The notes under the pieces are model-generated. The model made no database searches and had not been told where the DNA came from. It saw nothing but the letters and a program-made list of their open reading frames with translations. From Marsupella aquatica (Eukaryota > Marchantiophyta): a DNA stretch of 64,000 nucleotides. Below, one piece after another: positions 45,038 through 57,731 of this stretch. Position 1 is the first letter of the stretch. Each line of letters begins with the position of its first letter. Both the position numbers and the translations under genes were made by a program. Where the stretch lies: NCBI GenBank assembly GCA_973895155.1, contig OZ316895.1, positions 22,940,001 through 23,004,000 on the forward strand, written 5' to 3'.

Positions 45038-47418
45038 TCAAAGTAATTCCTATTTCATCCACCAGTTTGCCACCCCCGTAATCTGTATGCCCAGTCTTGC
45101 TAAGTGTTGAAAGTAAAACAGAGAAAGGCAGTGAGAGGAGGTCACAGAAGTTCTTCGTAGTTCTAGGATTTTTGAGACAGGCTCTGAATTGAGCACCTGA
45201 TAGTGCAAATGTTGATATCTATAATGTGTTTAGGTTTAATGCTAATTAGATTTTGAGTTGCGCTTTAAATTTCTTCCAATTGGCTGAGTAGTGTTTTTTT
45301 GTTTATGTGTGCGTTTTTCGGTTTTGTTTGAAGTTTGTTTCGAGATATTGCTACTCATTTCCGACGGGTCTTTCGAAGTCTGAGCCTGAATGCCTTTTGG
45401 CATCTATAGCTATTGGTAATTGTTTGAACACGTAGGTTCGTTGGGAGTGCAGAACTTCTTGTGGTTTGGCTCGAGGTTCAGTTTGTTGAGTCTTGATTTA
45501 GGAATGTTGGTCCCACTTAATCGTGATTCCAGTCATGTCAGCTGGCTGTCTGGAACAGATTATCATAAAACATTTTAGGATACAACCAATCTCCGGGAAC
45601 TCACGTCATGCATATTTAGAAGCAGAGAGTTATTCGAGAACGTTTCTTTGACGGCCCATCCTGAGCTGCACTGATGAATCTGTGGAGTTATTAGTTGATG
45701 GGCTTACTAAGTACTGCGTTTGCCTTAGTGTCATGAGAACTAAAGGCAGCAGCAGATATTTTCCCCACGACTTCAATTGGGCGTTCATCTCTGTGTGGTA
45801 TCAGAACAGACTCTACAGACATGTGGTCAAATTCTCAACAGCCCAGCTCCGTTCTCAAAGCTTCCCAGCTCACAGTGCGTATTTGCCATCCAGAAATAAG
45901 GGGAGAGTGAGATTGTGATTTTGTCCTGTGTCTGGAGATTAACGCAATTGAAATGCAGTTGGCGAGATATTTTCCAACCCCACACTTGCCCAAGCCTTTT
46001 CTCAGCCATCATGGCCCAATGCTCACCTCTGGCCTGTCCTAGACTTGAGGCAGCATATTGGTGCCTTTGCTGTGAGGTGCCTCGCACAGGCCCAATGTCA
46101 TGGGCATCGATCGGACTGGATGCTTGAGAGTCAGGGTGTTCGAACTACAGCATTGTCTGTGATAAAATGGTGGCCATAGATAATATAATGGGGAAGTGGC
46201 CAAGATTTCCCCCTTTCCTCATTCCACTAGCTCCTTTCCTCTAGCAAGCAAGTCTGCCCAATGACTTCAAGGAGAAAGCTACATTAATGTTGAATCCTGG
46301 TGGATCCAGGTTTGTCATGGCTAGTGGCTGTTCAAAGGGCTAAGTATGAGGTGTAAAGGGAGCTGTAATGTGCAGTTAGAGTGTTGCTCAGGAGAAGGTG
46401 TAAAAGGAACCATCATATTGCCAGCCACGGGACTCTCTCCCACTATCCTCTTCACGGTTCAAAATGTCAACTCCTTGGAAATCTATTTCCATACTATTAG
46501 AATTTGTGCAAAAAAATGATGATACTGTGTATAATGTAAGCTTTCTAATCAAGGTGTAACAATTTCAGATCTTGCTAAAATATTACTCTTGTACGTCTAA
46601 AATCTACTCCAAGATTTGGCTGGAATAATCAAATAAAGGAAACCAGGGGGAGGGCTTTACTCCGAGTGATTTGCAGGGTTGTCAACTACATAGTCATAAC
46701 ATAGAAAGGGATTTTACTGCTGGAGAGTGGGGCAGGATATGGTCAGGGTCTCAGCGTGCTGGGAAATTGTAACAATAATTATTGTTGCAGCATCAACCGC
46801 TTGAAGGGTCTAAAGATTGTTGGCGCCTACTTGACCATGACATTTTGCATTCAAAGTCACCCTCACAATTTTGATTGGCCAGGCTGAGTTGAGCTGAGCT
46901 GAGCTTACTAAGCAAAAACCAAAACCAACCAGGGAACATTATACACAAATACACAATTTATGCCTTCATTGATCTCTCCACTTTCCTATCCTAGAAATTC
47001 ACCTCCAGTCCTAATTCATTGAAAATCCACAGCACAGCTTGCTTTCTTTCCTTCTCACTTAGCTAGCAAGTCAGCAGTAGTCCCCGTAATTGCACATCAA
47101 AAGTGTGCCTTCTACTGTATTGGCACAGTCCCACATGCTGGGGCTATTAGCCCACATGTTAGGGAAGTATCTCTTCCAGCTGAATTATTTCTGCCCAAGT
47201 GTTTGTAAAGATCTTTCTGTCCAGGGCAACCTTGGACACCGCTGCCCTGCCCCTTCGCTACCCTGCCCATCTGCCCATCTGCCCATACCTGCCCATATCG
47301 TGGCTGCCCAACACCGTTGCTGCTCGTACCACCGCTGCCCAATTTTCCTTTGCCCGAACCTTGCCTGCCCCAACGGGCACCTTCATATATTATTCAGCCC
47401 GCCTGCCCACGTTTTGAA
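45038..47418. other. Intergenic downstream of ELF4
   Basis: No gene supported. A TGAGCTGAGC run lies at about 46890-46905. CTGCCC words (CATCTGCCCATCTGCCCAT) at about 47245-47345 border the foldback element on its left; similar words occur to its right at about 49905-49955. Confidence 0.4.
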
Positions 47419-49676
47419 GTGCATACCAAAGTTCAATTCGTCTATCTGGAAATCGAATTCCTCCATTTGGACTCGAATTTCTCGATTTCGATGTGCCGAG
47501 AATTCTTTCATTTTGCCGAGAATTCCTCCATTTTGAGCTGAAACACGATCTATAATGGAGCTGACTACTGGAATGTTTGTGAACAACCAAATGCTTATGA
47601 TCAGTGGAATGCTTTTGAACGGTCAAATATTGATGGTCAGTCGAACAACGTCAATCAGTGCGATGTCACCAATCCTCCGCCATTCTCATTCCTGCGTTCG
47701 AAGATGACAAACTATGAGAACTATTTTACAGTTACAAATATCGTAGTCTGCATTGTTCACGTCCATCGCCATGCTGTAGGGTGCGCTTGACTGATCATGG
47801 GCCCCTATCTTGCCTGCAATGGATAACGTACAAGAAGGTAAAACTCCTTTATGTCCTTCAAAGCGTTATTATATTGTACTTTCAATTTTTGGTGAGGTGA
47901 AATCTGGCAAAACTTTGCATCTAAAATATAGGTTATTTTAGACCGATTTTTGTTATTAGGATGTGTGTATTATGATATTTAGGGTGTAAGTGTTATCCAT
48001 AATGTGTATATGTGCTCTCCATGTTCCTGAATACAGTTTTCTTTTAGCCCACCAATAGACCTGCGGCCGGGCCTGCGACTATTGGAAAGAGACAAAGGGT
48101 TGTCGCACCATAGTCGCTGTTACTGGAGAGGGTTGGGAGACAGGGTCCTTTCAATGCGGATGATCTCAATTGGGACTCAAAGGACCGAGCTTAAATATAT
48201 TCCGTTTTGTAGGTTACAAGACTTTGTGAAGGGTGAGGGTAGTCAATGCTCGCGTGTAATGACATGATTATCACGTGATTCCAAGTAAAGTCAAGATGTC
48301 GGAGGACCAAATAGGTGGGTCCATAAAATTCAGTATTACTGTAAGTTTGGGAGTCCTGACTGCAAAGAGACACCATTACGTAATAGCAAAAGTATTGCTA
48401 ATCCCAAGGACAAGACCGCGATAGGGTAAGGAAGCAAATTGTCTATTGACCACGACCATTACCACGCTTTGGTAGATGGCTATGGGGAAATTTTGATGGA
48501 AGACCTCTGCATAGTGGATCGTCGCTAGCATGGCAAGGCAAACCTTTCTTGTGTACGTGGTCTTTTGATTTGTATCTGAGTTCAGTGACGCTTACGTAAT
48601 CCATAGCCTCCAACTTATATGCCTGAAATTTTCATTGGCACCCTTTGTGATAATGGTCATAGTCAGCAGACAGCTTGCTTCCTTTCCTTGTCTTGGGCTT
48701 GTCCTTGGAATCCGGAATACTTTCGCTATTACGCAATGACGTCTTCTTGCAATCAGGACTCCCAAACTCACAGTAATACTGAATTTTACGGACCCACCTG
48801 TTTGGTCCTTCAACATCTTGATATTTCTCGGAGTCACGGGTGATAAAGCATGTCATTGCACACGGGCATCGATAACCTTCACCCTTCACAAAGTCTTGTA
48901 ACCTACAAAATGAATATATTTAAGCTCGGTCTTTTGAGTCCCTATTGAGATCATCCGCATAGAAAGGACCCTGCCTCCCAATTCTCTCTAGCAACGACTG
49001 TGGTACGACAACCTTTGGTCTCTTTCCAATAGCCACAGATCTATTGGTGGGCTAAAAGAAAACTGTATTCAAGAAATGAGAAACACAAATACATATTATG
49101 AGTAACACTTTCACCCTAAATATCATAATACACACATCTTGACAACGAAAAATTGGTCTAAAATAACCTATATTTTAGATGCAAAATTTTGCCAAATTTC
49201 ACCTCACCAAAAATTGAAAGTACAATGTAATAACACTTTGAATGACATAAAGAAGTTTTACCTTTTATAAATTATCCATTGCAGACAGGATAGGGGCCCA
49301 CAGTCAATCGAGCGCACCCTACAACATGGTGATGGACATGAACAATCCGGACTGTGACATTGGTAATTATAAAATAGTTGGATTCATAGTATGACATCTT
49401 TGGACGCAGGAATGAGAATGGCGAAGGATTGGCAACATCACACTGATTGACGTTGTTCGACTGACCATCAGCATTTGACCGTTCAGAAGCATTCCACTAA
49501 TCAAAAGCATTTGTTTGTTCACAAGCATTCCAGTACATGGCTCCATTGTAGATCCTGTTTCGGCTCAAAATGGAAGAATTCTCAACGGAATGAAAGAATT
49601 CACATCCAAATGAAAGAATTCGAGTCCAAATGGAGGAATTCGAGTCCAGATGGAGGAATTGAACTCTGGTATGCAC
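47419..49676. mobile_element. Foldback-type element with about 1.05-kb inverted arms
   Basis: The arms are about 47419-48470 and about 48636-49676, with a spacer of about 165 bp. Matching landmarks are GATGGTCAGTCGAACAACGTCAATCAGTG (about 47630) against its complement at about 49443-49470; CCCACCAATAGA (48048) against 49043; and ATAGGTTATTTTAGACC (about 47926) against its complement near 49160. Both outer ends read GTGCATACCA(A/G)AGTTCAATTC from outside in. No clear target duplication. The right arm keeps an open cysteine-rich frame on the minus strand, which suggests a formerly coding, captured or transposase-derived sequence. Confidence 0.8.
48632..49060 (-). pseudogene. Cys-rich coding relic in the foldback arm
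   Basis: The minus strand reads NRSVAIGKRPKVVVPQSLL and GRQGPFYADDLNRDSKD, then LQDFVKGEGYRCPCAMTC, NRWVRKIQYYCEFGSPDCKK and a basic stretch ending DYDHYHKGC. The open part is 48632-48889. The spacing of Cys and His suggests a zinc-binding module such as those at the N-terminus of some MULE/FAR1-like transposases, but I cannot assign a family. The left arm (about 48060-48470, plus strand) encodes the same words (KIQYYCKFGSPDCKE) with stops, so both arms come from one coding ancestor. Confidence 0.4.
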
Positions 49677-52492
49677 ACAAGAAATGGAGAGACTACATCA
49701 ATCCTGCGCAAATTCACAAATGACAATAGCATTAAAAGCAATGTATGAGAAGTTGCAGCGCTCTTCGAATTAATCGTCGAGTTTAAGATTTTAAACAGAA
49801 TATCATAGTATGGGCAGAACATCCGTGTAGCGGTTTCATTTCAATTGGGATGGAAAGGGTCAGACAAAGAATAGAGGACGCCCGAGCGGACGGAGTGGGA
49901 TGCACCTGCCCTTGCTGCCCTGCCCTGCCAGTCACTACCCTGCCCAACCCTACTTATTTAGACCATACAGTTTGACAAAGAGCTGCATAAGAATTTTTGG
50001 GTGAATGTAAAGGGACATTGTCTAGGAAAGCAGTACAGGGTATGACATATGATATCAGGTAATTTTGATGTGCAATTACCAGCAGGGAGTCAGCAGCCTT
50101 CCCTCCTCGAGCATGTCTTCCTCCTCTTGATCCTTGAGCATGTCTTCCTCCTCTTGATTGTGAGGTGCATCATTTTCCTCAGAATTTTGAAGCTTGTTTG
50201 TCTTGCTCCTCCACCAAGGGAAGCAGCCGGGAGTGTGCAAGAAAGCTGATAAACAGGAGGCAGCAAACGTGGGCCAATTGCTAGAGCACCTCCACCCAGG
50301 GCCTTGGAGACCATCAGATCAAGGGTACCCTAGAAGTGTGGTATCTGCTGAGTGCGAGGGGAAAAATCCAAGGGAGGGGAGTATTGCCCAAAAAACCAAA
50401 CTATACCACAAACCCTTGCACCATTTTTCGCTACACTCTTGGGAACAATTAAAACATCCATTTTGTGGGAAGTGATGTATATTGATTACAAGATGCTGTG
50501 TGTTCTGTGTAAAGGTGATATGAGAACCCTAACTTTTTCCTTGTGGGAAGGAATGTATGCATGAAATTTAGTGTTCTCAGTGTTTTCCTTCATTAGTTTC
50601 CAAGGTATATAAAATCAAGTAAAAAGACTCACACCTTCTCAAGTAACAATACAAAACAGCTATAAGCAATTGAAGCCCCATCTAGAATGTACTTCAACTT
50701 GAATGTTTCAAGGTTTACCACACTGAGTAATTGAAATCTAGGCAGGTAAGAAACAATTACAGTGATTTGGCTCTGATGTACAGCACGCTGGCAGGTGTTT
50801 GTGAGTGACCAGTGTCACAAAATTCATTAGAATTTGGAGCAGCCTAATTTTGAAGGTTTTCTTTGTCACTAAAGTAAAAATGTCACATTGTTAATGTGTT
50901 GTGTGAAAGAGAAGATGTTAAAGAATATTTAACTAAAAAGATACTAAAAACATTATTTATCTAACATGCCTAATTTAGATATTTTAAATTCTAAGTAAAA
51001 AAAGAAGATGCTAAGAACATTCTTTATCCAATTTCTGACGATCACATACCTCTAGATTTAAAATAATTCTGACCATCACATACCCCTAGATTTAAAAATA
51101 CCCATCAAATTCTGGCTAATGGGGAAGGTGGCTCACATACCTCTAGATTTAAAATAATTCTGATCATCACATACCCCTAGATTTAAAAATACCCATCAAA
51201 TTCTGGCTAATGGGGGTGGCTGTGAAGGAAACTGGCTGATATAAGACAACAAAACATAGTCAATTTTCAACAAAAGTGGCTAAGACATTTAGAAGAGGTG
51301 GAATCTAGCAAATTTTCGCCACTAACCCAAACGCCTAATGGGGATAAGAGTAGCCTCACAGGTTGAATTAATTCAGTTTAACCAGATGGCTGCAAAATAG
51401 CTTGAAATGTTAGCTGTTAACTTTGGATAATGTTTCTTTGCTTCCCCTCCTCAAACAAGGTGGTTTTTCAGCACTTCCTTAAAATTTTCAGACATCTAAT
51501 TTTAGACTCTGGCTGTGGCAGCGGAAGCGGGACTAAACGGGATTTCACATACTGCTGAGCCATCTAATTGTTGTCTCGCTTAGTTGAGAGATGAGCAAAA
51601 CTCTCGAAAGATTCGGGCAGAGACCATTGAGATGCGCTAGAAATGTTTGCTGTTAACCTTAGTTTTTGTTCATTGCTAAGCAAATTGTTTTTTTCTGTCT
51701 GCAGCACTTTCGAAATTTCAGACATCTGATTTGAGACTCTGGGTGTGGCAGCGGAAACGGGACTAAAGGGGATTTCACATACTGCTGATCCATCTAATTG
51801 TTGTCTCGCTAAGTTGAGAGATGAGCTTTTCTCTTTGAAAGATTTGGGAAGAGACCATTAAGATGCGCTAGAGCTGTACTTACTCAAAAACAATCTTCAT
51901 CAAGAAAGCACGAGAAAGAAAGAGCTTTGAACCGACAGCGTCCCCAATCCTTTATCCCCTTGACATGAAAAACAGAGTTGTCTTGCACCGTGCGTCTTTG
52001 GGATCCGCGTTGGACTAATTCTCCCTCTCATGTCATGTCACCAAGTGCTACCAGTGTACAGCTTCATCACCCTAGAGCTTGAAAGCATCTGAATTGGACT
52101 GTCTTGTGTTCCTCGAGGAAAAAAATGCTTCGAGAAACTCGTAAAATTTCATGGGTGATTAGCAGTTTCCACTCCACTACTAATTCCACCGAAACAAAAC
52201 AAGGCGAGGGTGTGTTGTGTACAAGCTCAGGAAAATTTGCTCTAAATGAGCTGTACATCTCAGTTGAAAGGTCACTACAGGAAACAATGGACATCCATCA
52301 CTATGGCGGTCGAGAGATTTTCGTCCGCTTCACTTGAGGTTCTTCTGCAGGCATTGCATGGCACCCACAAGCGAAAATCAAAACACAAACAAAAGCTTTC
52401 CAGCATTGAACTCGGAGGTGACTTCTGTATCAGAATTAGTACACTGCTAATACTTCTAATCAGCACAGCCCATACCTACAGAAGACCACAAA
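49677..52492. repeat. AT-rich intergenic with three local duplications
   Basis: At 50102-50160 a unit of about 30 bp (GAGCATGTCTTCCTCCTCTTGAT) occurs twice. At about 51037-51215 a unit of about 93 bp (CACATACC(T/C)CTAGATTTAAAA, then CATCAAATTCTGGCTAATGG) occurs twice. At about 51440-51885 a 230-bp unit (CAGACATCT, then GTGGCAGCGGAA(G/A)CGGGACTAAA, then TCTAATTGTTGTCTCGCT) occurs twice. No gene is supported. Confidence 0.6.
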
Positions 52493-55400
52493 TCAAATTT
52501 CCATCCCAAAGAAAGAGCAGGGCATAGAATTAAGAATCACGGTGCTGAAGATTAGTAAGCACAATGCCCAACCTGATGTACTGTAGGAATTAAAGAACGT
52601 TGAGGTATCGAATTCATTCGTGCCATAATCTGTATGGGGCAAAGGTTCAGCCTGGTCTCGCCTGCGTGCTTCTCCAGTAGCAGATGCTGATCCCACAATG
52701 TTCATCAAAATTGCCTCCACTTTTGAGGCCGTTGCATCTCGATTAGATTTCGTAAGAGTCAGTGTTGCTGCACAACAATCGAAAAATCATTTAGGGTTGA
52801 TATGCTGATACAAACCTACCACAAGATATGCTCCACATGGTCCAAGCTGAATGGTTAAAAAAATTCCAGAAGCTGATAATTGATGATGCTTACGGAGGAG
52901 GGGAACCCAACCTGTGTCCTCCCGCAATTTTATGTCCTCCACAAAGGGCAAATCATGGCCAAATCGGGGAGCGCGCAAAGATCCAAAAACCTGCAGCAAT
53001 CGACTTGATGAAAACTCCGTAGTAGAACTCCACTTATTCAAGCTCTTAATTTACAAGTACACCGACCTAACAGGAAAGCAATAGAAAGTAAGAGAGCGGT
53101 CTTACAGCAGTTTGTGAGGAGGAAAGTAAAGCCGTGAGAGCATCACGAAAGCGCTCGCTTTGAAGCTCCATTCGTCCCACCTGACGACAACCAATCACTT
53201 CCGTTCGGTGCTATATACATTGGTTCCACATGGCCTTCCATTCAAGCAAAACTACCGCAAACTTTACTGGATCATTGACGACAATCGTTTGGAAATAGAC
53301 ATAAAAGCAGAAACAAAACCAGACATGGTAGAAAACAATATATTCTATAAATCAACCTGGAAAGTTACCTCGTCGATAATGTGTAACTTGATATCCTTTG
53401 CTGGAATTAATAATGGTAGCGCAACCCTCTCAAAATCTTCCAGCGCAAAGTAATACTTCCCAACCTATACAGTTAAAACGTGGTCGGCATGCACATGGAT
53501 CGTTGGAAGTCTTTCTGACAATGCATGGCTTGACATTTGAAGGCTATCGCGTCGTCATGTGAATGTAGCTCAAACTCTTGAGCTAATCTTTTGCAGGTCA
53601 GAAAGCTTACTTTGGGACCACAACCTCTGCGCATTCTGGATAATGGCGCTCGCTCTCCAGAGAACGTTTCTGGAATTTTCCAACATCCACGTCAGTATCA
53701 AGAATTTATTCCCTATGTCTCACCACGAAAGGATGCAAATGAAGAATTGCCACCCGAGTTGCAGTCCTTTCTTACCTCAAAACCATCTTCACCCTCACCA
53801 ATCACAACGAAATAGAATCTCCTCGGAAACCATATTCGCATATCACAAAACGATGGGACCAATTCTAGACATAATTTTTTCTGACTACCTGGTTTAGGAG
53901 CCTCCTATGCGTGCATGGCTTACGTACAGTAGTGAGACTCAGAGCCAGATAACACTAGGCTGCCTCTTTGGCGCACTGGGGGCGATCATCAAAGCATTTC
54001 AACCCGAAAAAAATTCAAGTTTCCATCAGGATCTAAACGGAAATATCCAGTCACATCCCGCGGGCCGCTTCGAGTGCAATTGCCTGAGATTGTTACATTC
54101 TGTGCGCACCCAGGAAAGCGGAGCAGAACTATTTGAGTCAGTCGCCGCATTTGCGTAACTAACGAAAACTTGGTATCTGGTCGGTGCGGTTGAGTCTCTC
54201 CGCACACCTACTACCTTTAATACCCAGGAAATACTGGCAGCTGATTGAAAACTTCAAGAGCACAGATGTGGAGCATACGTATGTCATAGCCAATTTTTTC
54301 TCCGGTCTTCGGATTCCGAGCCTCCACCTTGAAGAATCCTGCAATGACATCTTGGGGCAGCTTCTTGGCGGCATTGAGTACCAACCTAAGGTCATAAGAG
54401 GCACGAAACAAAGAAAATTGCGATTCGGTTCAAAGTCGTGCCACTGAAATTGGATTATTACACAGGCCCACCTCTAGTTCTTATTCAGAAAGATACGAGA
54501 ATTTCCTATGAAATGCGATTGATTCTCATTTGACACATCCTTAGTAAGACATTTTCGCTTTAGCCGCCGTACGCCACTTTGGAAGTGACAAGACAACCTT
54601 TCACATCCAACAAGAAGGCTGGAATTTAAACATGACAAGAAGAATTCAATGACGACGTAAACCAAATTCAGTGAGCTAACAGGAAATGTTGACAGATGAT
54701 TGATAGTGGGAAATGCCAGGAATCTACTTACCACGATTTTCCGACGCCTGTTAGAAGTACCATGTGACCACATCCAGACAACAAGATCAACATCATCACC
54801 CATTAGCTACTGCACTCTTCAATTTTTTAACGTATCCTCATCAAACACCAAATGCAACATGCCCTACACTCATTAATGTAACCAAAATCTAAATAATTCC
54901 ACAAAGTGAATTGACAAGAAACCATAATGCACTCCATCGCTTCCTGCTGCTGGCCCCTTCGGACAATGCTTACTGTGTAAGCAACAAGAGCATGCTGCTG
55001 TGAGCAAGAATATGCTGCTGCTTTTCCAGTACAGTGCAGTACAGAACATTCGGACCTGTTAAAATGCTTCCTGAACAGCTAAGGATAAATACCACAACAG
55101 CATTACAGCTCCCGGTTCAGAGAGGGCCATCTCTTTGGTTAGAGGAAGGTTTGGGACCTAAGGTGCGAATGATTCGGGATGACGCCTCAGTGTACTCCTT
55201 AGGAGACATTCAATGACAACTCATCCCTGGACCCATCCCATTGTCAACTCGAAATTGAACTTTGACTCCGTTGATCTCATGATCTGCCCGCTTGAGGAGT
55301 TGAGGCGAGAGCCGTGGAAGGTTCACCTGCAAGTCTAAGGTCGGAATGATTGAAAGAAATTTGGAATGATGAGCACGAAACTATTCACAGAACTCATTGC

Positions 55401-55548
55401 AGCAGCGAAAGAAGAGGTGGGTATACATCAGAACCAATGCGAAATGAGTGAGACCTGGCTGCCCTGTTACAAAGACATTGATGGCCGAAGACGTATGCTG
55501 CTCATCACCCCCACCAACACCACCCCCAGCCTCCAATTTATCCCCCAT
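52493..55548 (-). CDS. THEP1/NTPCR-family nucleoside-triphosphatase
   Basis: A P-loop NTPase of the THEP1 (cancer-related NTPase) family. Eight exons join in phase to 267 codons: 55548-55455, 54747-54732 (16 nt), 54385-54279, 53669-53611, 53464-53369, 53180-53106, 52990-52912, 52767-52493. Walker A TGQPGVGKS is at 28-36 and is completed only by the 16-nt exon. Then come GFFKVEARNPKTGEKIGYD, SGERAPLSR, VGKYYFALEDFERVALP, Walker B LHIIDEVGRMEL (119-130) and LTKSNRD (180-186). Family members hydrolyse NTPs; their physiological role is poorly known. The C-terminus runs about 60 residues past the usual end and may include unspliced intron. Exons 4-7 rest on clear homology and good splice signals. 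The exon 1 donor (GTCTCA) is weak. Confidence 0.88.
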
Positions 55549-57231
55549 CGTTACCTTCCACACTCATCGATGAGGGGAGTCTATGCTCCTCATTACGACC
55601 ATGCTTTCAATCCAAAATCTCCACCATGCTGTACTCACTATGACCCGACTCAAAAACATTCACGCTTATCCCATTTCTCAACGTCACGTTCCAAAACTCC
55701 TCGTCCGCATTGTCATCGTCGTCCAGCTGTGTCCTTCTGGCCAGCTCAATTCCCAACGCAAAAGCAAGATCCTCGCCTCACCTCTCTCTTTTGTCTATGG
55801 AGCGGCTCCAGGGATGGAAAACACTAATACCTCCAAAGCGGCCAGAGGAGGAGCGAAAGTGGTCTCCACTAGACGTCTACGACGAGTCTCGAGCTAAGAC
55901 CCGAGCTGAAATCCATCCGGTACACGACTACTACACAATCTCGATCTTTGCGTCTTTGACTCGATCAGATATCCAACAATGCTCACAAGAACTGCGTGAA
56001 CCTCTGTTGGATGGGTAAGCTTTCAGTTTCAAGGCCAAAAGAACTGCGTGAACCTCCTCTCTGTCTCTTTCTCTCTCTAGCTAGCTCTCTGTAACTAATT
56101 CAGATTCCATCTCCGAGGCTCAGAAACAGTGGAAGCGAAAGGCATTTCACTACGCCAACCAATTTCCACGTCTTCCACACTCCAATTCGCTTTCAACAGC
56201 AACCAGCGGATCCTTCCACAAACAAATTCTTCGCCAGCGATTGCTTGAACAGACCCAACGATAGAAAAGAATTCAAGTCGACAGCAGGAGCACTTGAGAG
56301 CGGATTGAGAATCGGAAAAGGGCCTCTACTGTCAAAAGAACCACGACAGCATCGAGCGCTTGACCATCTCTCTCGCTCTCTCTGTGATTTTGTAATCTCT
56401 GTTGTGCTCATCTTGCTCGGCCCTCGCTCTCTGTTTTATCGTGGTTGGCTCCGAGAAGAGAAGTTGCTGTTCCTCCTTTGCTGACGAGCAAAAACCGAAA
56501 CATGCTTCATCAGACTTTCTAATATTTTGGTCCCGCTTTGCTTAGTCAGTATAGAGTGCCAGAACATAAATGAATAGATTTGTTCGATATTATTGGATTT
56601 TTATATCGTTTGTTTTCTGATAGGCAGGGCGACCAGCTCTGATAAATTAACACTTCGGAATTGGTGGGGCCCTGGTTTCTTATTTTGCCACTCGTTGTCA
56701 CTCCAAAAAGGCTTGATGGGGCCATCCTGTGGGGTTGGGGCAGTACTCTGTTTATTAACAGCTTGGAATTGGTGGGGACTTCGTTTTCTTATTTTGCCAC
56801 TCTTTGTCAGTCCAAAAGACTTGATGGGGCCGTCCTGTGGGTTGGGGCACTACTCTGTTTATTATTGGTGGGGACCTCGTTTCTTATTTTGCCACTCTTT
56901 GTCACTCCAAAACTGATGGGGCCAAGGTATTCTACGTTGCGAGCAAGCAAGAGATTTTGATAACAAATAGATTTTGATAGCGAGACAATAATGGTTCCAA
57001 ATTTCAGCTGCTTTTTGGTGCCTTTTACATATTTTGTGTTTTTTTAAAGACTCTACATGGCTAGCGAGCTCGCTAGCAAAAAGGGAGTCCCCAAAAGGGA
57101 TGTTACCAACCAGGTAGTTGATAGCGAGGCAGTTGCATGTAGAAAAATGGAGGTCATGAAAGATTTTTTTTGCTTGTGCAAAGAAAAACTTTACTGTTTG
57201 CTCGCACGTTATAATTATCCGATGAGGCCTT
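55549..57231. repeat. Intergenic; three-copy tandem repeat at about 56655-56925
   Basis: Units of 80-120 bp contain TTCTTATTTTGCCACTC(G/T)TTGTCA(C/G)TCCAAAA, then TGATGGGGCC, CCTGTGGG and TTGGTGGGG. CT-rich sequence lies at 56055-56095. No gene is supported; the THEP1 promoter would be at the left end. Confidence 0.55.
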
Positions 57232-57350
57232 TGTTGAGCATAGACGACGATCGCAACGGCAAGCCCATGAACCATCCAACGCACAGTAGTCGACACAGAG
57301 AGATACGTGGTTCACCTCCACATGAGGCTACGTCCACGGGAACACACATG
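57232..57350 (-). repeat. LTR fragment, opposite orientation, target of copia B
   Basis: TGTTGAGCATAGACGACGATC onwards matches the start of 1348-1460 and 7354-7470. It ends at AACACACATG, where copia B begins, so copia B inserted into an older LTR of the same family. The remainder should lie past 64000. Confidence 0.85.
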
Positions 57351-57717
57351 TGTTGGGTATTTACTCTTACGTCTAGGTTAGGTATGACGTGGTTGGTACA
57401 ACTACATGGTTAGGTACAACTACGTGATTAGGTACAACTATGTGGTTAGGTACAACTAAGTTGCACACTATATCATAAGAGGCATGTGTGCTTGGAGAGG
57501 TAGAACCAAGGCTCATTGTTATGGAGCCACTTGAGAGATAGGGAGAGCTTACACTATGGAGACTCGGTATAGCCGACGGGCTTAGAGTTCAGTAAAGCTC
57601 TCTTGTGTGTTCCCGTGGACGTAGCCTCAAGGAGGTGAACCACGTATCTCTTGTGTCGACTATTGTGCGTTGGATGGTTCATGGGCTTGCCGTTGCGATC
57701 GTCGTCTATGCTCAACA
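57351..57717 (+). repeat. 5' LTR of copia B (367 bp)
   Basis: Starts TGTTGGGTATTTACTC and ends CTATGCTCAACA. It contains four copies of the 18-bp unit, as in the 3' LTR of copia A. Confidence 0.95.
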
Positions 57718-57719
57718 AT

Positions 57720-57731
57720 TGGTATTAGAGC
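57720..57731 (+). promoter_or_regulatory. Primer-binding site of copia B, one mismatch
   Basis: TGGTATTAGAGC; copia A and most plant copia elements have TGGTATCAGAGC. The C-to-T change is again in a CAG context. Confidence 0.85.

Noticed and set aside
53591-53815. 74-codon plus-strand frame that looks protein-like
   Set aside because: Antisense to THEP1 exon 4, whose minus-strand reading matches the family and fits the phases of neighbouring exons.
55366-55827. 153-codon plus-strand frame
   Set aside because: Antisense to THEP1 exon 1 and its upstream region; His/Ser/Pro-rich with no domain.
57100-57413. 118-codon plus-strand frame crossing the copia B boundary
   Set aside because: It runs from unique sequence through a reversed LTR fragment into the 5' LTR, so its continuity is accidental.
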